From assembly GCA_014549065.1 (NCBI GenBank), contig JACDOX010000031.1, positions 1,914,062 to 1,978,061 of the forward strand: DNA of 64,000 nucleotides, written 5' to 3'. Numbering within the stretch: the stretch's first letter is position 1; each line of letters opens with the position of its first letter. Position numbers and translations under genes: made by a program. Positions 48,603-60,437 of this stretch are shown piece by piece. This stretch comes from Cardinalis cardinalis. Lineage: Eukaryota; Chordata; Aves; Passeriformes; Cardinalidae. The notes under the pieces were generated by a model. That model was given only the letters and a program-made list of their open reading frames with translations. It was not told where the DNA came from and did no database searches.

Positions 48603-48807
48603 AAAGGTCAGCTTGGCAGACCAATTCTGGACATGCCCTACTGGAATGCAAAACCAGCCCCTATGCCTAACATAGGCTCCAAGTATGGGCGCAAAGCTAC
48701 GTGGATTGGAGCAAGCGGGGACCAGACTTTCCTCCGGATCGACGAAGCTCTCATTAATTCTCATGTGCTTGCTACNTCAGAGATATTTGCAAGCAGGCAT
48801 ATAATAG
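48603..48807 (+). CDS. MYCBP2: MYCBP2 exon 21 (residues 894-961)
   Basis: The exon has 205 nt, entry phase 0, exit phase 1. It encodes KGQLGRPILDMPYWNAKPAP, then KATWIGASGDQTFLRIDEAL and the run up to ASRHII. The G-A-S-G-D-Q-T-F-L-R segment is another RCC1-type blade. Codon ACN (48774-48776) is Thr whatever the N is. The donor is ATAATAG|GCAAGA, a GC donor; the completed Gly codon (G|GT) fixes the position. The exon is more GC-rich than its flanks. Confidence 0.96.
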
Positions 48808-49155
48808 GCAAGAACTCTTCTGTATTATTTTAAATGCTTATAGTACTGGGGAGAAAGTGGGTTCAGTTGTGTAAACAATAGAGGAGCAACAAGTCAAAAA
48901 TATGGATGGAGGGACTGAAAATATTTTTTCCTTCTAGTTTTACTGCATATGATGATCCTTTCTTTAGAATGGTGTTTTTTGTTAAATATAATAATGTCAA
49001 AGTCTAACCTTCACCTGCATTTAAATCTTACCACCATTTCTATTTTTGTTGTAGCAGTATATCTGTTCTTCCCTACTGTATAACATGGCATTTTCTAAGC
49101 ATAAAGCATTAATGAGTGGTGTCTTCATGTTTGCTCTTTTTGATCCCTGATCTAG
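48808..49155 (+). other. MYCBP2: Intron 21 (348 bp), GC-AG
   Basis: Starts GCAAGAACTC and ends GATCTAG. It is short and non-canonical at its donor. No repeat recognised. Confidence 0.88.
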
Positions 49156-49309
49156 GTTTGGTACCAGCTTCAATATCAGAACCTCCTCCTTTTAAATGTC
49201 TTCTGATAAACAAAGTAGATGGCAGTTGCAAAACATTCAATGATTCTGAGCAGGAAGACCTTCAAGGTTCTGGTGTGTGTCTGGATCCTGTCTATGATGT
49301 TATTTGGAG
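49156..49309 (+). CDS. MYCBP2: MYCBP2 exon 22 (residues 962-1012)
   Basis: The exon has 154 nt, entry phase 1, exit phase 2. It encodes GLVPASISEPPPFKCLLINK, then VDGSCKTFNDSEQEDLQGSG and VCLDPVYDVIW, the end of the RCC1-like domain region. The donor is TGGAG|GCAAGT, again a GC donor; the split Arg codon AG|G and the following FRPN leave no alternative GT site in phase. Confidence 0.96.
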
Positions 49310-51627
49310 GCAAGTGTGGATTATAGCTATTAAAATAGTAATATATAAATACTTTTTAAAATATTGTGCAAGGCTGGAGATTTGATTATACTTNTTTTCC
49401 CTGTAAATGAAAAACAACTTTTAGTCTGCCATAAATATTTTTTAATGGTTTTGGATGATTTGTTCAAGTAAACCCAAAACAAACATGTTCTCGTGCCTGC
49501 ATTTTTAAANTTTNTTTCCTTTTTTGCATCATTCTCATTCCAGTCTCATAATAGTTTGGGGATTCAGATCTGTTTTGTTTCTTTACTCTTAAATCCCTTT
49601 CCTCCATCTACCTAACATTTGACTGAATAATTTCCTTGCCATATTCAGCTGCCATATGTGTGTGTCTTAAATTGTTGTTCTTCTGTCAGGCATTAGTGGT
49701 TAAGACCNTGAGAGGAGGGGTGGAGCAATGGTATTCTTTTCATTTCTGACATTTTGGGAGGTCAAAATAAAGGTGTTTATTTAGATGACATAGACATTCA
49801 GACCAACTGTATTTATTTCAGTCTTTGGAGTGTAGTCTTTGAGCAAGTATAGGTAATAAGCCTTTGTTCCGACACAGAATCATAACATCTAATTCTTCTA
49901 TGGAAAATCAAAAGCTATGTTAGCTGGGATTTGGAGAGAAACCTGAACTTCCATCTGAGTTCAAGAGCTTGATGATATTTAAATTGCTTGAAGACAAAAC
50001 AAGTTCGTGTGATGCACGGAACCAGCTAGCCAACATTCATCTGGAAAAGATGATATTTCATAGGATCATGTCTTTAAAAGCTACTTGTATCCTANTTTGG
50101 ATGTCTTCATCCATAAATTAGATTCAAGAACTTAACAGCCAATTAACATTGAAGCCTGTGTTTGCCAGGCACATTCCTTTATGACATAGGAAGTGCCTTG
50201 GATGGTTGCAGTTTTGCATTTTGCACATCTGCAGGATTGTTTGACTCTCACTGGTTCACTTCTTACTTAAAGTATGCTGAGATTTGAAGTAAGAGTAGCA
50301 CCCACATCCCTTAGAGTTATAAATTTTCAGCATGTTTAAATCTACTGAACGACTCTATTTGTGAACTAAACCAGTTATCAATGGCCATGGGAATGCAGCA
50401 AGTTTCCNGGGAGGCAAGATAATGATACTCAACTTGAAGACAATAAAATGGTTANTCAGCTTGAGGAAGTATGAAGTCACATATTAGATATTATGGATAA
50501 ACATGAATTGAAATATTTTACTGTCTTGTAGTACTTTGGGGACTATAGAACTAAATCCAGAGCTTGAATGCTTAACTGAAGAGTGGATTTTTTGAGACTG
50601 TGCAGATTTATTTCTCTGTTATATCCCATTCTTGAATAGAAAATGCTAGAACAACCTGAAGAAGAGACATGTTAATAACATGCCTATTAGTAGTTAAATT
50701 CTTGGTATATTATTATTTCTGGACATTTTGATTCATGCGTATTTAAATGATGGATTCAGTTTCTTGCACANAGACATTCTGATGATGTGCAGCTTAAACA
50801 TTCCTTCAAAGCTTTGTGACTTAATCTCTTAGTGAAATTCAAGTGGATGTAGAATGTCACGTGTATAAATTTGAACATTGCTAACTTGTTAAAATCCTGA
50901 ATACATATGGCGCCCTTTAATATTTTTAGTTAAAACTATTTCTTTGTCCATTAGATTTTTGAAAGTGTAGCAAGTGAAAATTCCTTTTGTGCTTCTTCAG
51001 AACACTCCCATAGACTTGCATCTTTTTACTGTTTTTTCCTTTTATATAGTGGTTTCAAAGATTTCATTCTCTTTTTTTTCTATGTGTTAATCTATATTAT
51101 AGAAAGTCTTTGTATTCCCTTGTTTGTGCTGCACTTTTTTTATAATCCCTTAAAAACTCATGAGGNGATGTTACCCATTTAAAAAAGCCCAAACAAAATA
51201 TGTTGGATTCCTCAAGATTTTTTTCTTATTTGAAGGTAAGCCTTTTCCTTTCGCTTGGCGTCTTTAAAATTTTTGAGCACACCTGTCATTCTCTTTAGTA
51301 CTTAGCTAGTTACTTCACACTTCTTAATAGATAATGCTGTTTTAACATTTGTTAGTTTTGAGAAATGTCTTAATATTTTCTGAAATTTCTAAACCCTAAT
51401 ACGACTTTTTGACTTAAGGTATTATAATGTTTTTGTATCTTTTTGTTTGCTGGAGTGTTAAGCTAATAAAGTTTTCGTGTATTTGTGATAGTGATGCTCA
51501 GTTTCAAAAGTTTATACCAGCAGATCTACATTTTACATTAAATATCTTTAAAATGTAATTGTTGGTAGGGGTTTGTATTTTTTCAGTAGATGACAGGTTT
51601 TGTTCATTCTGTTTTCTCTTGCTCTAG
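49310..51627 (+). other. MYCBP2: Intron 22 (2.3 kb), GC-AG
   Basis: Begins GCAAGTGTGG and ends TTGCTCTAG. AT-rich, with no repeat family recognised. Confidence 0.85.
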
Positions 51628-51800
51628 GTTTCGCCCTAATGCCAGGGAACTGTGGAGTTACAACGCAGTAGTTGCCGATTCCAGACTTCCCTCAGCTCCA
51701 GACATGCAATCTCGGTGTAGTATTTTGAGTCCAGAACTTGCTCTGCCAACAGGTTCCAAAGCTCTAACCACCAGATCTCATGCAGCTTTGCATATTCTAG
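51628..51800 (+). CDS. MYCBP2: MYCBP2 exon 23 (residues 1013-1070)
   Basis: The exon has 173 nt, entry phase 2, exit phase 1. It encodes FRPNARELWSYNAVVADSRL, SAPDMQSRCSILSPELALPT and SHAALHIL. This closes the RCC1-like region and enters the linker before the first PHR domain. Confidence 0.96.
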
Positions 51801-52846
51801 GTATATATTTATAGTTCATGAGTCAGAACCTTAGACAAAATAAAGTAACATAGCTTAATGTATAAACAAATTGTAATCTAAAAACTTCCTGACTTTTTAG
51901 TTAAAATTTCACTTTGTAGCCTTTCACCATTCATTTTAACTTTTATAATTTGGCTAATGTAGTTATCTTCTGCCATTTTAATGATGTTTGAGGATTTTAG
52001 AGTTCTGGTCAAACTTGTTGGATGTCTACANAATAAAGTAAGAGACCTTCCTAGAGGATCTTTTTGGAAAGTCCGCAGAATAAAGTCAGTACTCTTAACC
52101 NGGAATCTCAAAGAACTCAAACCTGAAAAAAGTGATCTTCAATAAGTTATTTTTATTTTAAAGTAAATGCAGTATATAAAGTCTTTGCAGCTTTGTAGAA
52201 TGAGTCACTAAGGGAAATATTAATTCTTTTTGTAGTTTTTTGTAGTCTAAAAATGCAACATGTAAGTACACTGTGTTTATACATAAACTGGCCATGTGCA
52301 ACATACTCAGTTATTTTAACTCAGGTGTCCACTGATGATGAAAAGTCATCTGTTCCTTGACCTTCTCACTTCATTGTGTGCTAGAGATGTGGTAACTTTC
52401 AACTTGAACAGCACTTTTTTGTGTCTGTGTCAAAGTAAGGCATGTTAGGTACTTATGTGTATGAAACAAAACACCTTTGTGAAGACTTTCAAATCTGATC
52501 GTAATTCAGTTCCTACTTCAACTCTTTTTGNGTAATATTTTAAGTGTAAAAAGGAAAAAAATTGTTACTGGCAATTTATTTGCCATTGGAAGAGTTTCAT
52601 AGTAGGTTTAATCACATTTGTTCATTATTCTAGATAATAAATGTAGTTCATGTTCGTTAGCAAGCCTTGAGATTCTGCAGCAGTGACCCTTAACCTAATC
52701 NGAAGTATAAAGCTACTTGGTAGCATATGTGTGGTGTAGGGACAGAACAGATTGTTTGATTTTCTTAACTAGTATTCATTTCCATTTCAATTATTATAAT
52801 CAACAGTNAGAGAATATGGATTCTTCTTTGTTTTGCTTTCTTTTAG
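51801..52846 (+). other. MYCBP2: Intron 23 (1.0 kb)
   Basis: No element recognised. Confidence 0.7.
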
Positions 52847-52972
52847 GTTGCCTTGATACTTTGGCTGCTATGCAGGACTTAAAAATGGGAGTTGCAAATA
52901 CAGAAGAAGAGACTCAAGCAGTAATGAAAGTTTATTCTAAAGAAGACTATAGTGTTGTTAACAGATTTGAAA
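52847..52972 (+). CDS. MYCBP2: MYCBP2 exon 24 (residues 1071-1112)
   Basis: The exon has 126 nt, symmetric phase 1. It encodes GCLDTLAAMQDLKMGVANTE, EETQAVMKVYSKEDYSVVNR and FE. The V-N-R-F-E-S start of the first PHR domain lies across the 89-bp intron 24. Confidence 0.96.
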
Positions 52973-53061
52973 GTATGTATACACTAAAATTTCATAGCAC
53001 AAGCTGATGAGCTTGCAGAACAACAAGCTAATTACATTTTTGTTGGGATTTTCTTCTGCAG

Positions 53062-53189
53062 GTCATGGAGGAGGCTGGGGTTATTCAGCCCACTCAGTAG
53101 AAGCTATCCGTTTCTGTGCTGACACAGATATATTGCTCGGTGGTCTTGGTCTTTTTGGTGGTAGAGGTGAATACACTGCTAAAATAAAG
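53062..53189 (+). CDS. MYCBP2: MYCBP2 exon 25 (residues 1113-1155), PHR1 domain
   Basis: The exon has 128 nt, entry phase 1, exit phase 0. It encodes SHGGGWGYSAHSVEAIRFCA then DTDILLGGLGLFGGRGEYTA and KIK. The G-L-G-L-F-G-G-R-G-E-Y motif is diagnostic for PHR domains, a beta-sandwich fold found in this ligase family and in BTBD1/2/3/6-type proteins. Confidence 0.97.
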
Positions 53190-54801
53190 GTAGGAGGTTT
53201 GTTTTAAGCAATATTGTGTCTCAAAATCACAACTTTCAGTAATGCTATCCAAAACCATGATTAGTTTTATTTCTTGATGAATGAGTGCTTTACTGTATGT
53301 GGAAAGCATTATGCAGGCACAGTGGATGAAGCAGAGAGCTGAGAATTACCATTCTTACTTTTCATGAAATTGGCCCCTTCTTACCTTCATTAAATGCTGT
53401 GCCATCCTAGAGATATCTTGGGCAGTTATTTTAGAGTCTGAATGGTTCTGTGATCTATTTACACAAAGCTCCAAGGTCCACCAGCAGGAGATTGGTGTTG
53501 TGGGCTTCCAGTTAAAATCATATCCTGTGTGATGCATGAGGAGCTGTTCTCAAAAACAGAAANAGAGTCCTTTATCAGGAGCCATTGCTTTCCACTTTCC
53601 ATGTCATTTCTTTCTCATACTGCTCTATGGATAGCTTCTGTGCTGGGATTCTTCAACTGAGAGAAAATGGCAGCTAATACAATTAATTCTGTGCCAAATA
53701 TAGGCATGATTATGGGTGGAGCATGTGTGCTGATTGTTTTAAAATAAATAAATCTNGCAATGGATAAATAAACCTCACAGAAACACACACTGGTGTAAGA
53801 CTTCTGGTTTTGGGTGACTGTTCTCTGCTCCTATACTTTATAAGGATTTTGGTGAAAGATNTTATATCTGAGATTTCTATTAGATGTTTGTGTTCATATA
53901 TTCAGAACATNTTGTTGTTACTTATCATTTAGTGGAATATTGAATTTTCTCCCTCTATTTTCAGATGCATAGGTATTGAGGTTTATTCTAGGGGAATGGA
54001 TGACACGCTTAGCAGTAACATTTGCCTAAGCCAACAGAAAATAAGTAGTTGCACTTTATTCTAGTTTAACATAATGACTGAGAATTGCAAATNACTAAGT
54101 ACAGCCAAGAAATTTAGTGTTAATCACACCTTTTAAATACCAGAGGTAATAATGTTATGATAATACTCTAACATTATATTTTCAGTTTGTTTAGGATTAG
54201 CTTATAGCCAAGATAAGAACTGCCAGTCCTGCCAGAAATAAGATGTGTATTAAATATTAAACACTTCTTGTGTTTGCAAGAGAAGTCACAGACNTGTACT
54301 GTGGTTCTTTTTCAAAATCATCAAACGGTAGAAATTATTTGTAAGTAAGAAAACAAAATTCTCTTAGGTATCATTTTTTGTCCCAGTCACCAACTCTTTG
54401 TAACACTATCAGTTATCTCTGCTGAACTGTCAAGCTGTCCCTTTCCAGAGAAGCTGAGTATATCTTAAGGTAATATAGTGCATTTCAGTTGGTGATGGAA
54501 AACCTGCAACTTCTGCCCAACTTTGCCTTTTTTAGATGCTCTGCTTTTGTCTTGTTTGACAAGATTTAGGGAGTTTCTCCACCTAAAAATGTATCTGGAC
54601 ATAATGCTGGGAGGTCAGTGTCAATTGCTGTTTCTTAACAGTTAATGCCTGACTTCTGAATNTGGTTTTGCCTGTCAGTGATATTAAGTAGTAGTTATTT
54701 TTTGGGAAATACAATTTCCCAGAATGCCAGACAAGAAAAAGTGGTGTTAGGAGGTTGCCAACACCTAAGACATAATTTTACCTTTTTTCTTACTTCACCA
54801 G
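53190..54801 (+). other. MYCBP2: Intron 25 (1.6 kb)
   Basis: No element recognised. Confidence 0.7.
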
Positions 54802-54893
54802 TTGTTTGAATTGGGTCCAGATGGGGGAGACCATGAGACAGATGGAGACCTCCTTGCTGAGACAGATGTTTTAGCATATGACTGTGCTGCCAG
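54802..54893 (+). CDS. MYCBP2: MYCBP2 exon 26 (residues 1156-1185), PHR1 domain
   Basis: The exon has 92 nt, entry phase 0, exit phase 2. It encodes LFELGPDGGDHETDGDLLAE then TDVLAYDCAA. This is the acidic loop and strand of the PHR1 beta-sandwich. The donor CAG|GTAAGA leaves AG, completed to Arg. Confidence 0.96.
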
Positions 54894-55797
54894 GTAAGAT
54901 GTTTAGCTTGTCTACTTACACCTGCTTGTTGATCTTTATTTTTACTTCCATGTACACATTTTAGTATCACTTTTAATATCAACAGAGATGGTCTACATCA
55001 TTAGAATTTTGTAGCAAGTAATGTAAAGCACTTGATGTTTGTAGGGAAATAGTAAAACACCAAATAAGTCCCCAAACCAGTATGGTATTTAAATTAAAAG
55101 GAGAAAAATAATCAATTCTTGCTCTTGTATAAATCGAAGTCAAATCCTATCTTCCTGTGTTNAGACCATAAGACAAAATATTGCAGCAGCTCTTTCGTGC
55201 ATTTGGTTTAGTTTAGGCATGTTGTAGCTGCTTTTTTGTTCTCTGTAATGAAGTAATTTAAATTTCAAATGATACGTGATTAATTCTTTCAGGTTTAAAT
55301 CTTATATNTCAATCCCCTAAATATATATCCTGTTNATTTCTTTAATGCTTATTGTAATTAATGAGAATTTATGTNCAAGTTCTTGTCATTTGCAAACATT
55401 TTCTGAAATCAGTATTATGTAGTNCTTTATAANTAATACTTTGCTTGCAGTATTGTATATTAGATGTAATTGGNTTTATTTAAGTTAATTGACTCAAACT
55501 TGTTAAAATTAAGTTAATTAAACTTAATATCTTCTTTGTTTGGCATTGATACGATTGTTCACAGTTCAAGATCAAGCACAACTCAGGCATTTGTAGGCCC
55601 TCCTGAATTATTTTTTAATTACTGCAATATTTTAAGATGAAAATTTTTAGATTAAAAGCTTTTGGGTTTTGAATTTAAATAGATACANCTTTAATACCAT
55701 TGCTTCTCAATTTCTTTTAATAATTAGGGTGTCAATTGTTAAAAGTGAATATAAAAATAATTAACAGCTAACATTTTCCAAAATTTATTTCTCCNAG
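54894..55797 (+). other. MYCBP2: Intron 26 (0.9 kb)
   Basis: Very AT-rich; no element recognised. The base before the terminal AG of its acceptor is N (55795). Confidence 0.7.
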
Positions 55798-55932
55798 AGA
55801 GAAATATGCAATGATGTTTGATGAGCCAGTACTCCTGCAAGCTGGCTGGTGGTATGTAGCCTGGGCAAGAGTGTCAGGACCTAGCAGTGATTGTGGATCT
55901 CATGGACAGGCCTCTATTACTACAGATGATGG
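55798..55932 (+). CDS. MYCBP2: MYCBP2 exon 27 (residues 1186-1230), PHR1 domain
   Basis: The exon has 135 nt, symmetric phase 2. It encodes EKYAMMFDEPVLLQAGWWYV, AWARVSGPSSDCGSHGQASI and TTDDG. The motif G-W-W-Y-V-A-W-A-R-x-S-G-P-S-S-D-C-G-S is typical of PHR domains. The acceptor reads CTCCNAG; N is most likely C or T. Confidence 0.95.
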
Positions 55933-56012
55933 GTATATTTTTTTCTATATTTTTATTGGAAAAGAGGATCTCTNATAAGGCTTGAACAATAACTAGGTTA
56001 TTTCTCTTTCAG

Positions 56013-56096
56013 TGTTGTATTTCAGTTTAAAAGTTCCAAGAAATCAAATAATGGTACAGATGTGAATGCAGGGCAGATTCCACAATTACTATACAG
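56013..56096 (+). CDS. MYCBP2: MYCBP2 exon 28 (residues 1231-1258), PHR1 domain
   Basis: The exon has 84 nt, symmetric phase 2. It encodes VVFQFKSSKKSNNGTDVNAG then QIPQLLY, matching the final strands of PHR1 (F-x-F-x-x-S, N-G-T-x-x-x-x-G-Q-I-P-x-x-L-Y). It follows the 80-bp intron 27, the shortest in the window. Confidence 0.96.
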
Positions 56097-57335
56097 GTAA
56101 TACTTTAACCTCTGGAAAAAATTTGCTGATGTGTTTTTTTAAATAGAAATATTAAATTCATTATAACTGTGTTTCATGAAAATATTNCTGTATTAAACGA
56201 AGGAAATCAGTATCTGAAAAATGTAGGGAAAACTTAGTGCCTTGGAGAAAAGTAATGAAATTATACCCACNTTTGCTTCCTTGCTGTTTTTCTTGNAGTC
56301 ATGCTGCATGAGTCTTGAGATTTTCATTTACATCCATAGAATCTCACAATAACATTAGTAATATTTTTTGCTAGTTGGGAAGTGCTCTATTTGGTTGTCC
56401 TCACTTTAGGAACTGTATACTCTTGAACAGNTGATGTTAATGAAACAAAGCCAAAATCAATGATCTGTGCTTTACAATAAGTTACCATAAACTTACCATT
56501 GCCTTGATAAATGTTATGTGTTTTAATAATCAGGAACTCTTTCATTGTGTTGATAGTATATTTTACAGATGTCCTCAGATACATAAATAAATTTTACATA
56601 TTTTGTGTATGTATAATTCCCCTGGCTTCCACATTGATTCTGAAGCTTAGAATTCTTTGATACCAGTTCTCTTGTCCTTTCTAAGAATGTTCTTTTCAAG
56701 GTTCCTCTGCAGAACAGTTCACTTCTGCCATTAAGCTTTCTGTCCATAGATGCCCTGTCCTTCCAGGTGAAGGTTTCATTTTGATTTATATGAAGTCCTG
56801 GCATGACAAATTCATCATTTAGGATTTCTCTAGAGAGATGGCTGTAGCCAAAAGGCAAACAAGCCTTGAGACCTCTGAAGACCAATGGGTGGCGCANAAG
56901 GGAAGATGCTGCAGTGATTGATGCTGTCTGTATTTTTAACCTCCACATATATTTTCCTTTCACAAAACCGGTGTTCTTTTAAGGAGTAACATTTCTAGTC
57001 TTGATGTCATCTGAGGAAATACAGTAGATACTTGTAATAATTGCATGTAAATTAATCTCAACCTCATTTTCAGTTGTTACAGTACTGCCAGTTGGAGAGA
57101 ATTCAGGATACTTGGTTACTGGTGTAGAATGATTAGGAAAATGCAAAAAGTTATGTTGAAACAGAACTTTTTTTTGAGGATTAAAACTTTTTTCTTTTTG
57201 GTTCTTTTCTCCACTTGNACAATGAAAGCAGTAAAAACTACAAAAAGTAAAAAACCAAAACAAAACACCAAACTCAACCCAATACTCAAAGTTAAAACTG
57301 GAGATTTCAAGTAAGTTCCAAAATTGTTCTTCCAG
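56097..57335 (+). other. MYCBP2: Intron 28 (1.2 kb)
   Basis: Contains long minus-strand open frames (56523-56963 and 56979-57476, the latter running into exon 29) with no recognisable family. About one frame of this length is expected by chance in 64 kb of this composition. No repeat recognised. Confidence 0.65.
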
Positions 57336-57432
57336 NTTGCCAACAAGTGATGGCAGTGCATCCAAAGGAAAACAGCAAACTAGTGAACCTGTACATATTT
57401 TAAAGAGATCTTTTGCCAGAACTGTCTCAGTG
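57336..57432 (+). CDS. MYCBP2: MYCBP2 exon 29 (residues 1259-1291)
   Basis: The exon has 97 nt, entry phase 2, exit phase 0. Its first base is N (57336), the third base of a split codon AG|N, most likely A or G (Arg) by conservation. It then encodes LPTSDGSASKGKQQTSEPVH and ILKRSFARTVSV, the end of PHR1 and the start of the linker. Confidence 0.92.
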
Positions 57433-58224
57433 GTGAGTACTATTGAGAATCTTCTGTTTCCTGCAAGTTCATACATGGTTAGGAAACAAAGATGTAGATA
57501 TGGAAATAATGATGGTTTTGTGCTTGCTTTCTCAAGCTGAAATTAGGTACACTGATAAGATTTTTTTTTTTTACTTTTTCTGAAGATTTCATTTTGGTGT
57601 TCAACACTAAATACTTTTATTTTACTTTCTGAGGTACAACTTTGTGAAATTGACTGACCGCATACAATAATAATGCTAGAAACAAAACTTCTAAAATCTT
57701 TAGATTTTTTGTGAACTACCACGTGCTTCTGTTTAGCTTTCAAGTACTGTAAATGTCATATAGTGGCCATGGTCCTGCAGAGCATAACTGTTTGAAAACA
57801 AAGTGAAGACAGTCCTGATCATACTTTATGATAAGAATGGGTTATGTCAGAATTCGGTGTTGGACTCTTCTGTAGATAATGCAATTAAANATTATTGAAA
57901 AATCTCCATTACGTTTGTTCTTAAATAACTGAGAGGCTTCCACACATAATATTCTAATATAGCTTATAGATAGATTTTATTATGGTATTACAGTTAAGTG
58001 TCCCCTGCATTCTCTGTGGGTTTTTTTTATTCTCAAGCAAGTTAGGATTTTTATTCTCAAGCAAGTGTTTTGCATGGTAGATGTGTTTAGACATAAATGT
58101 GTTTTCATAGTAAACATAGATACAGATGCTATTTGCCTTTTGTCTAACACTGATGCAGAATTGTCATTTCTTGTTTTTTAACACTCAATCTGTCTTGGTA
58201 TCTATCCTTCATACGCTGAAATAG
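57433..58224 (+). other. MYCBP2: Intron 29 (0.8 kb)
   Basis: A short direct repeat (TTTTTATTCTCAAGCAAGT at 58024-58042 and 58048-58066) lies 160-200 bases upstream of exon 30. The acceptor CTGAAATAG has a poor pyrimidine tract. Confidence 0.75.
58024..58066. repeat. Two-copy direct repeat, 19-bp unit, period 24
   Basis: Two exact copies of TTTTTATTCTCAAGCAAGT separated by five bases. A small slippage-type duplication. Confidence 0.9.
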
Positions 58225-58417
58225 GAATGCTTTGAGTCTTTGCTGAGCATTCTTCACTGGAGCTGGACAACACTGGTCCTGGGAGTTGAAGAACTTCGTG
58301 GGCTGAAGGGTTTCCAATACACTGCTACTCTTCTGGATTTGGAAAGGCTACGTTTTGTGGGCACTTGCTGCCTGAGATTGCTGAGGGTCTACACCTGTGA
58401 AATATACCCAATATCAG
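58225..58417 (+). CDS. MYCBP2: MYCBP2 exon 30 (residues 1292-1355)
   Basis: The exon has 193 nt, entry phase 0, exit phase 1. It encodes ECFESLLSILHWSWTTLVLG, VEELRGLKGFQYTATLLDLE and RLRFVGTCCLRLLRVYTCEI, then YPIS. This is a dense helical region between the two PHR domains. Confidence 0.96.
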
Positions 58418-59001
58418 GTATTCCTCTCAATTTCATATTTATTAGCAAATAATCTATAGGAAATTTGTGGTTTGATCTAAGTAGTCATGTAGGATATGAT
58501 ATAAAATAGATTTGCTCCACAGATGGTTTTATTGGAGCAATTAAAAGACTTGTTGTCAGAAACAGGAAATTTTCAATTGTCCACATAACTAAGTATCCTA
58601 GTACCACATGTTTGCACTATATCCTGTGTATTTTAAAGTTAATTTCCTGTGTGATTTGTCAGTTGAGCTGTTTTGGACAGTTTGTATCTTCCTTTTTCCA
58701 TTTCTGTACATAGTGCTTGCTGTGGCAGTGAGCATAGTGTGAATTTGAAAGATTATGTGTTTTTTATACCTCTAACAATGCTCATTAAAGCACAGTATGT
58801 ATTATAAAGGATCAGAAAAGTGGGAGTTTTTAATGCTTAGGTTTCTTTGATAGAGTTTAACATCCTTTCACTGTTTTACTTTTGGAATTAATTTCTCTGA
58901 TGTAGATTCAACATTTTTCTGTTTGCATGTAAAATGAGCATTCTAACATGAAANTATTTAATTATTGTACATTTAATACTTCTGTTTGTGTAATCTTCTA
59001 G
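58418..59001 (+). other. MYCBP2: Intron 30 (0.6 kb)
   Basis: No element recognised. Confidence 0.7.
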
Positions 59002-59276
59002 CTACAGCTAAGGCAGTTGTAGAAGAAACCAGCAAACTAGCAGATTGCATTGGAAAAACTAGGACCTTGCTGAGAAAAATTTTATCTGAAGGAGTTGACC
59101 ATTGCATGGTGAAGCTGGACAATGATCCACAAGGATATCTNAGTCAGCCTCTCAGTCTGTTAGAAGCTGTTCTTCAGGAATGCCATAATACCTTTACAGC
59201 TTGCTTCCATTCATTCTATCCAACACCAGCTCTCCAGTGGGCTTGTCTTTGTGACTTGCTGAACTGTTTGGACCAG
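59002..59276 (+). CDS. MYCBP2: MYCBP2 exon 31 (residues 1356-1447)
   Basis: At 275 nt this is the longest exon in the window; entry phase 1, exit phase 0. It encodes ATAKAVVEETSKLADCIGKT, RTLLRKILSEGVDHCMVKLD, SLLEAVLQECHNTFTACFHS and WACLCDLLNCLDQ, an all-helical, cysteine-containing linker. Codon CTN (59139-59141) is Leu for any base. Confidence 0.96.
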
Positions 59277-60215
59277 GTACATTGAAATGGCTCAAGTAAA
59301 TACAATAGCTTAGCTTTTCCTTTTGCTCAAATTGAAGCCAAGGAGTACTTAAAAATGTTACTGATTTTTTTTTTGCATTTATTCTGATTTGTGACTTGAG
59401 TTCTGTTGTGTTTTGGATTGTTTTTTTAATGATTAGGTGTTGGATTTGTTTCTGGTTTTGTTTGTTTGGGGTGTTCTCTAAATGTAGTTCAATAAGAGCC
59501 TAGGAACTTTGTCTTCTTTAGCTTTTAAGCATCTCTGTGATACAATGAAGAAAATTTGTCANCACCTGCTGTTTCAGTGTTGAGGCTGTGCCTTTATATG
59601 TGCTTACTCTTGCTGCGTGTTGACTAAGAGCATCCATGTAGTATTATTTTTTATCACTAATACTTGAGTAATTCCTCATTATTAAACACTACAGCAGTGC
59701 TCTGATCCATCCAAGTACATGAGAAGCAACTGGAAATATTATTCTATAATCAACAACTTTGTTCTTTTGCTTATTGTAAGCATCCCACATCTAAACAGTG
59801 TAGTTGCTTGCTTGCATTGCTTGTGGTGAGATGTAAACAGTTTGCTGCTTTGCATGAAGATTCATTTAGCATATACCATTTCAAGAAAAAATCTGTTCTT
59901 TAATGTATTGCTCTAATTAAGTTGTTTAATTATAATTGTTAATTGTAAGAATAACCTTGTCTTCAAAGGATACCATAATTTTAAAAGTAATATTAGACAG
60001 GTTTATTTTACAATATGCCGACCAATACATTTTAATTACTTGAGTTTTGAAGATCTGAATTCAGGCTTATGAGGGAAGGTAATGTAAAATTCATAAAAAA
60101 GCTTTCTCTAAATTATTTTATTAATTACAGTAAAGCTGGGAAGTTCTTAAAAAGTAGTTTCNCTGTTGTTTCAGTGCAGTGGTGCCATTCAGTTAATTTC
60201 TTTTTCTGTCTTTAG
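59277..60215 (+). other. MYCBP2: Intron 31 (0.9 kb)
   Basis: No element recognised. Confidence 0.7.
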
Positions 60216-60437
60216 GATATCCAGGAAGCAAACTTCAAGACCTCCAGCAGTCGGCTCCTTGCAGCTGTCATGTCTGCTCTGTGCCACACGTCAGTGAAGC
60301 TGACCTCCATCTTTCCCATTGCCTACGATGGAGAGGCCTTGCTGCGCTCCATGGTTAAACAAGTCAGCACTGAGAACGACTCTGCCCTGGCCCATCGCTT
60401 CCCTCTTCTGGTTGCACACATGGAAAAGCTCAGTCAG
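60216..60437 (+). CDS. MYCBP2: MYCBP2 exon 32 (residues 1448-1521)
   Basis: The exon has 222 nt, 74 codons, symmetric phase 0. It encodes DIQEANFKTSSSRLLAAVMS, ALCHTSVKLTSIFPIAYDGE and RFPLLVAHMEKLSQ. It is clearly more GC-rich, with C/G-ending codons, than most exons here. It continues the helical linker. Confidence 0.96.

Noticed and set aside
56523..57476. Two long minus-strand open frames (146 and about 165 codons) in intron 28
   Set aside because: No recognisable family or domain, and the longer one runs antisense through exon 29. Given the base composition and window size, roughly one frame of this length is expected by chance.
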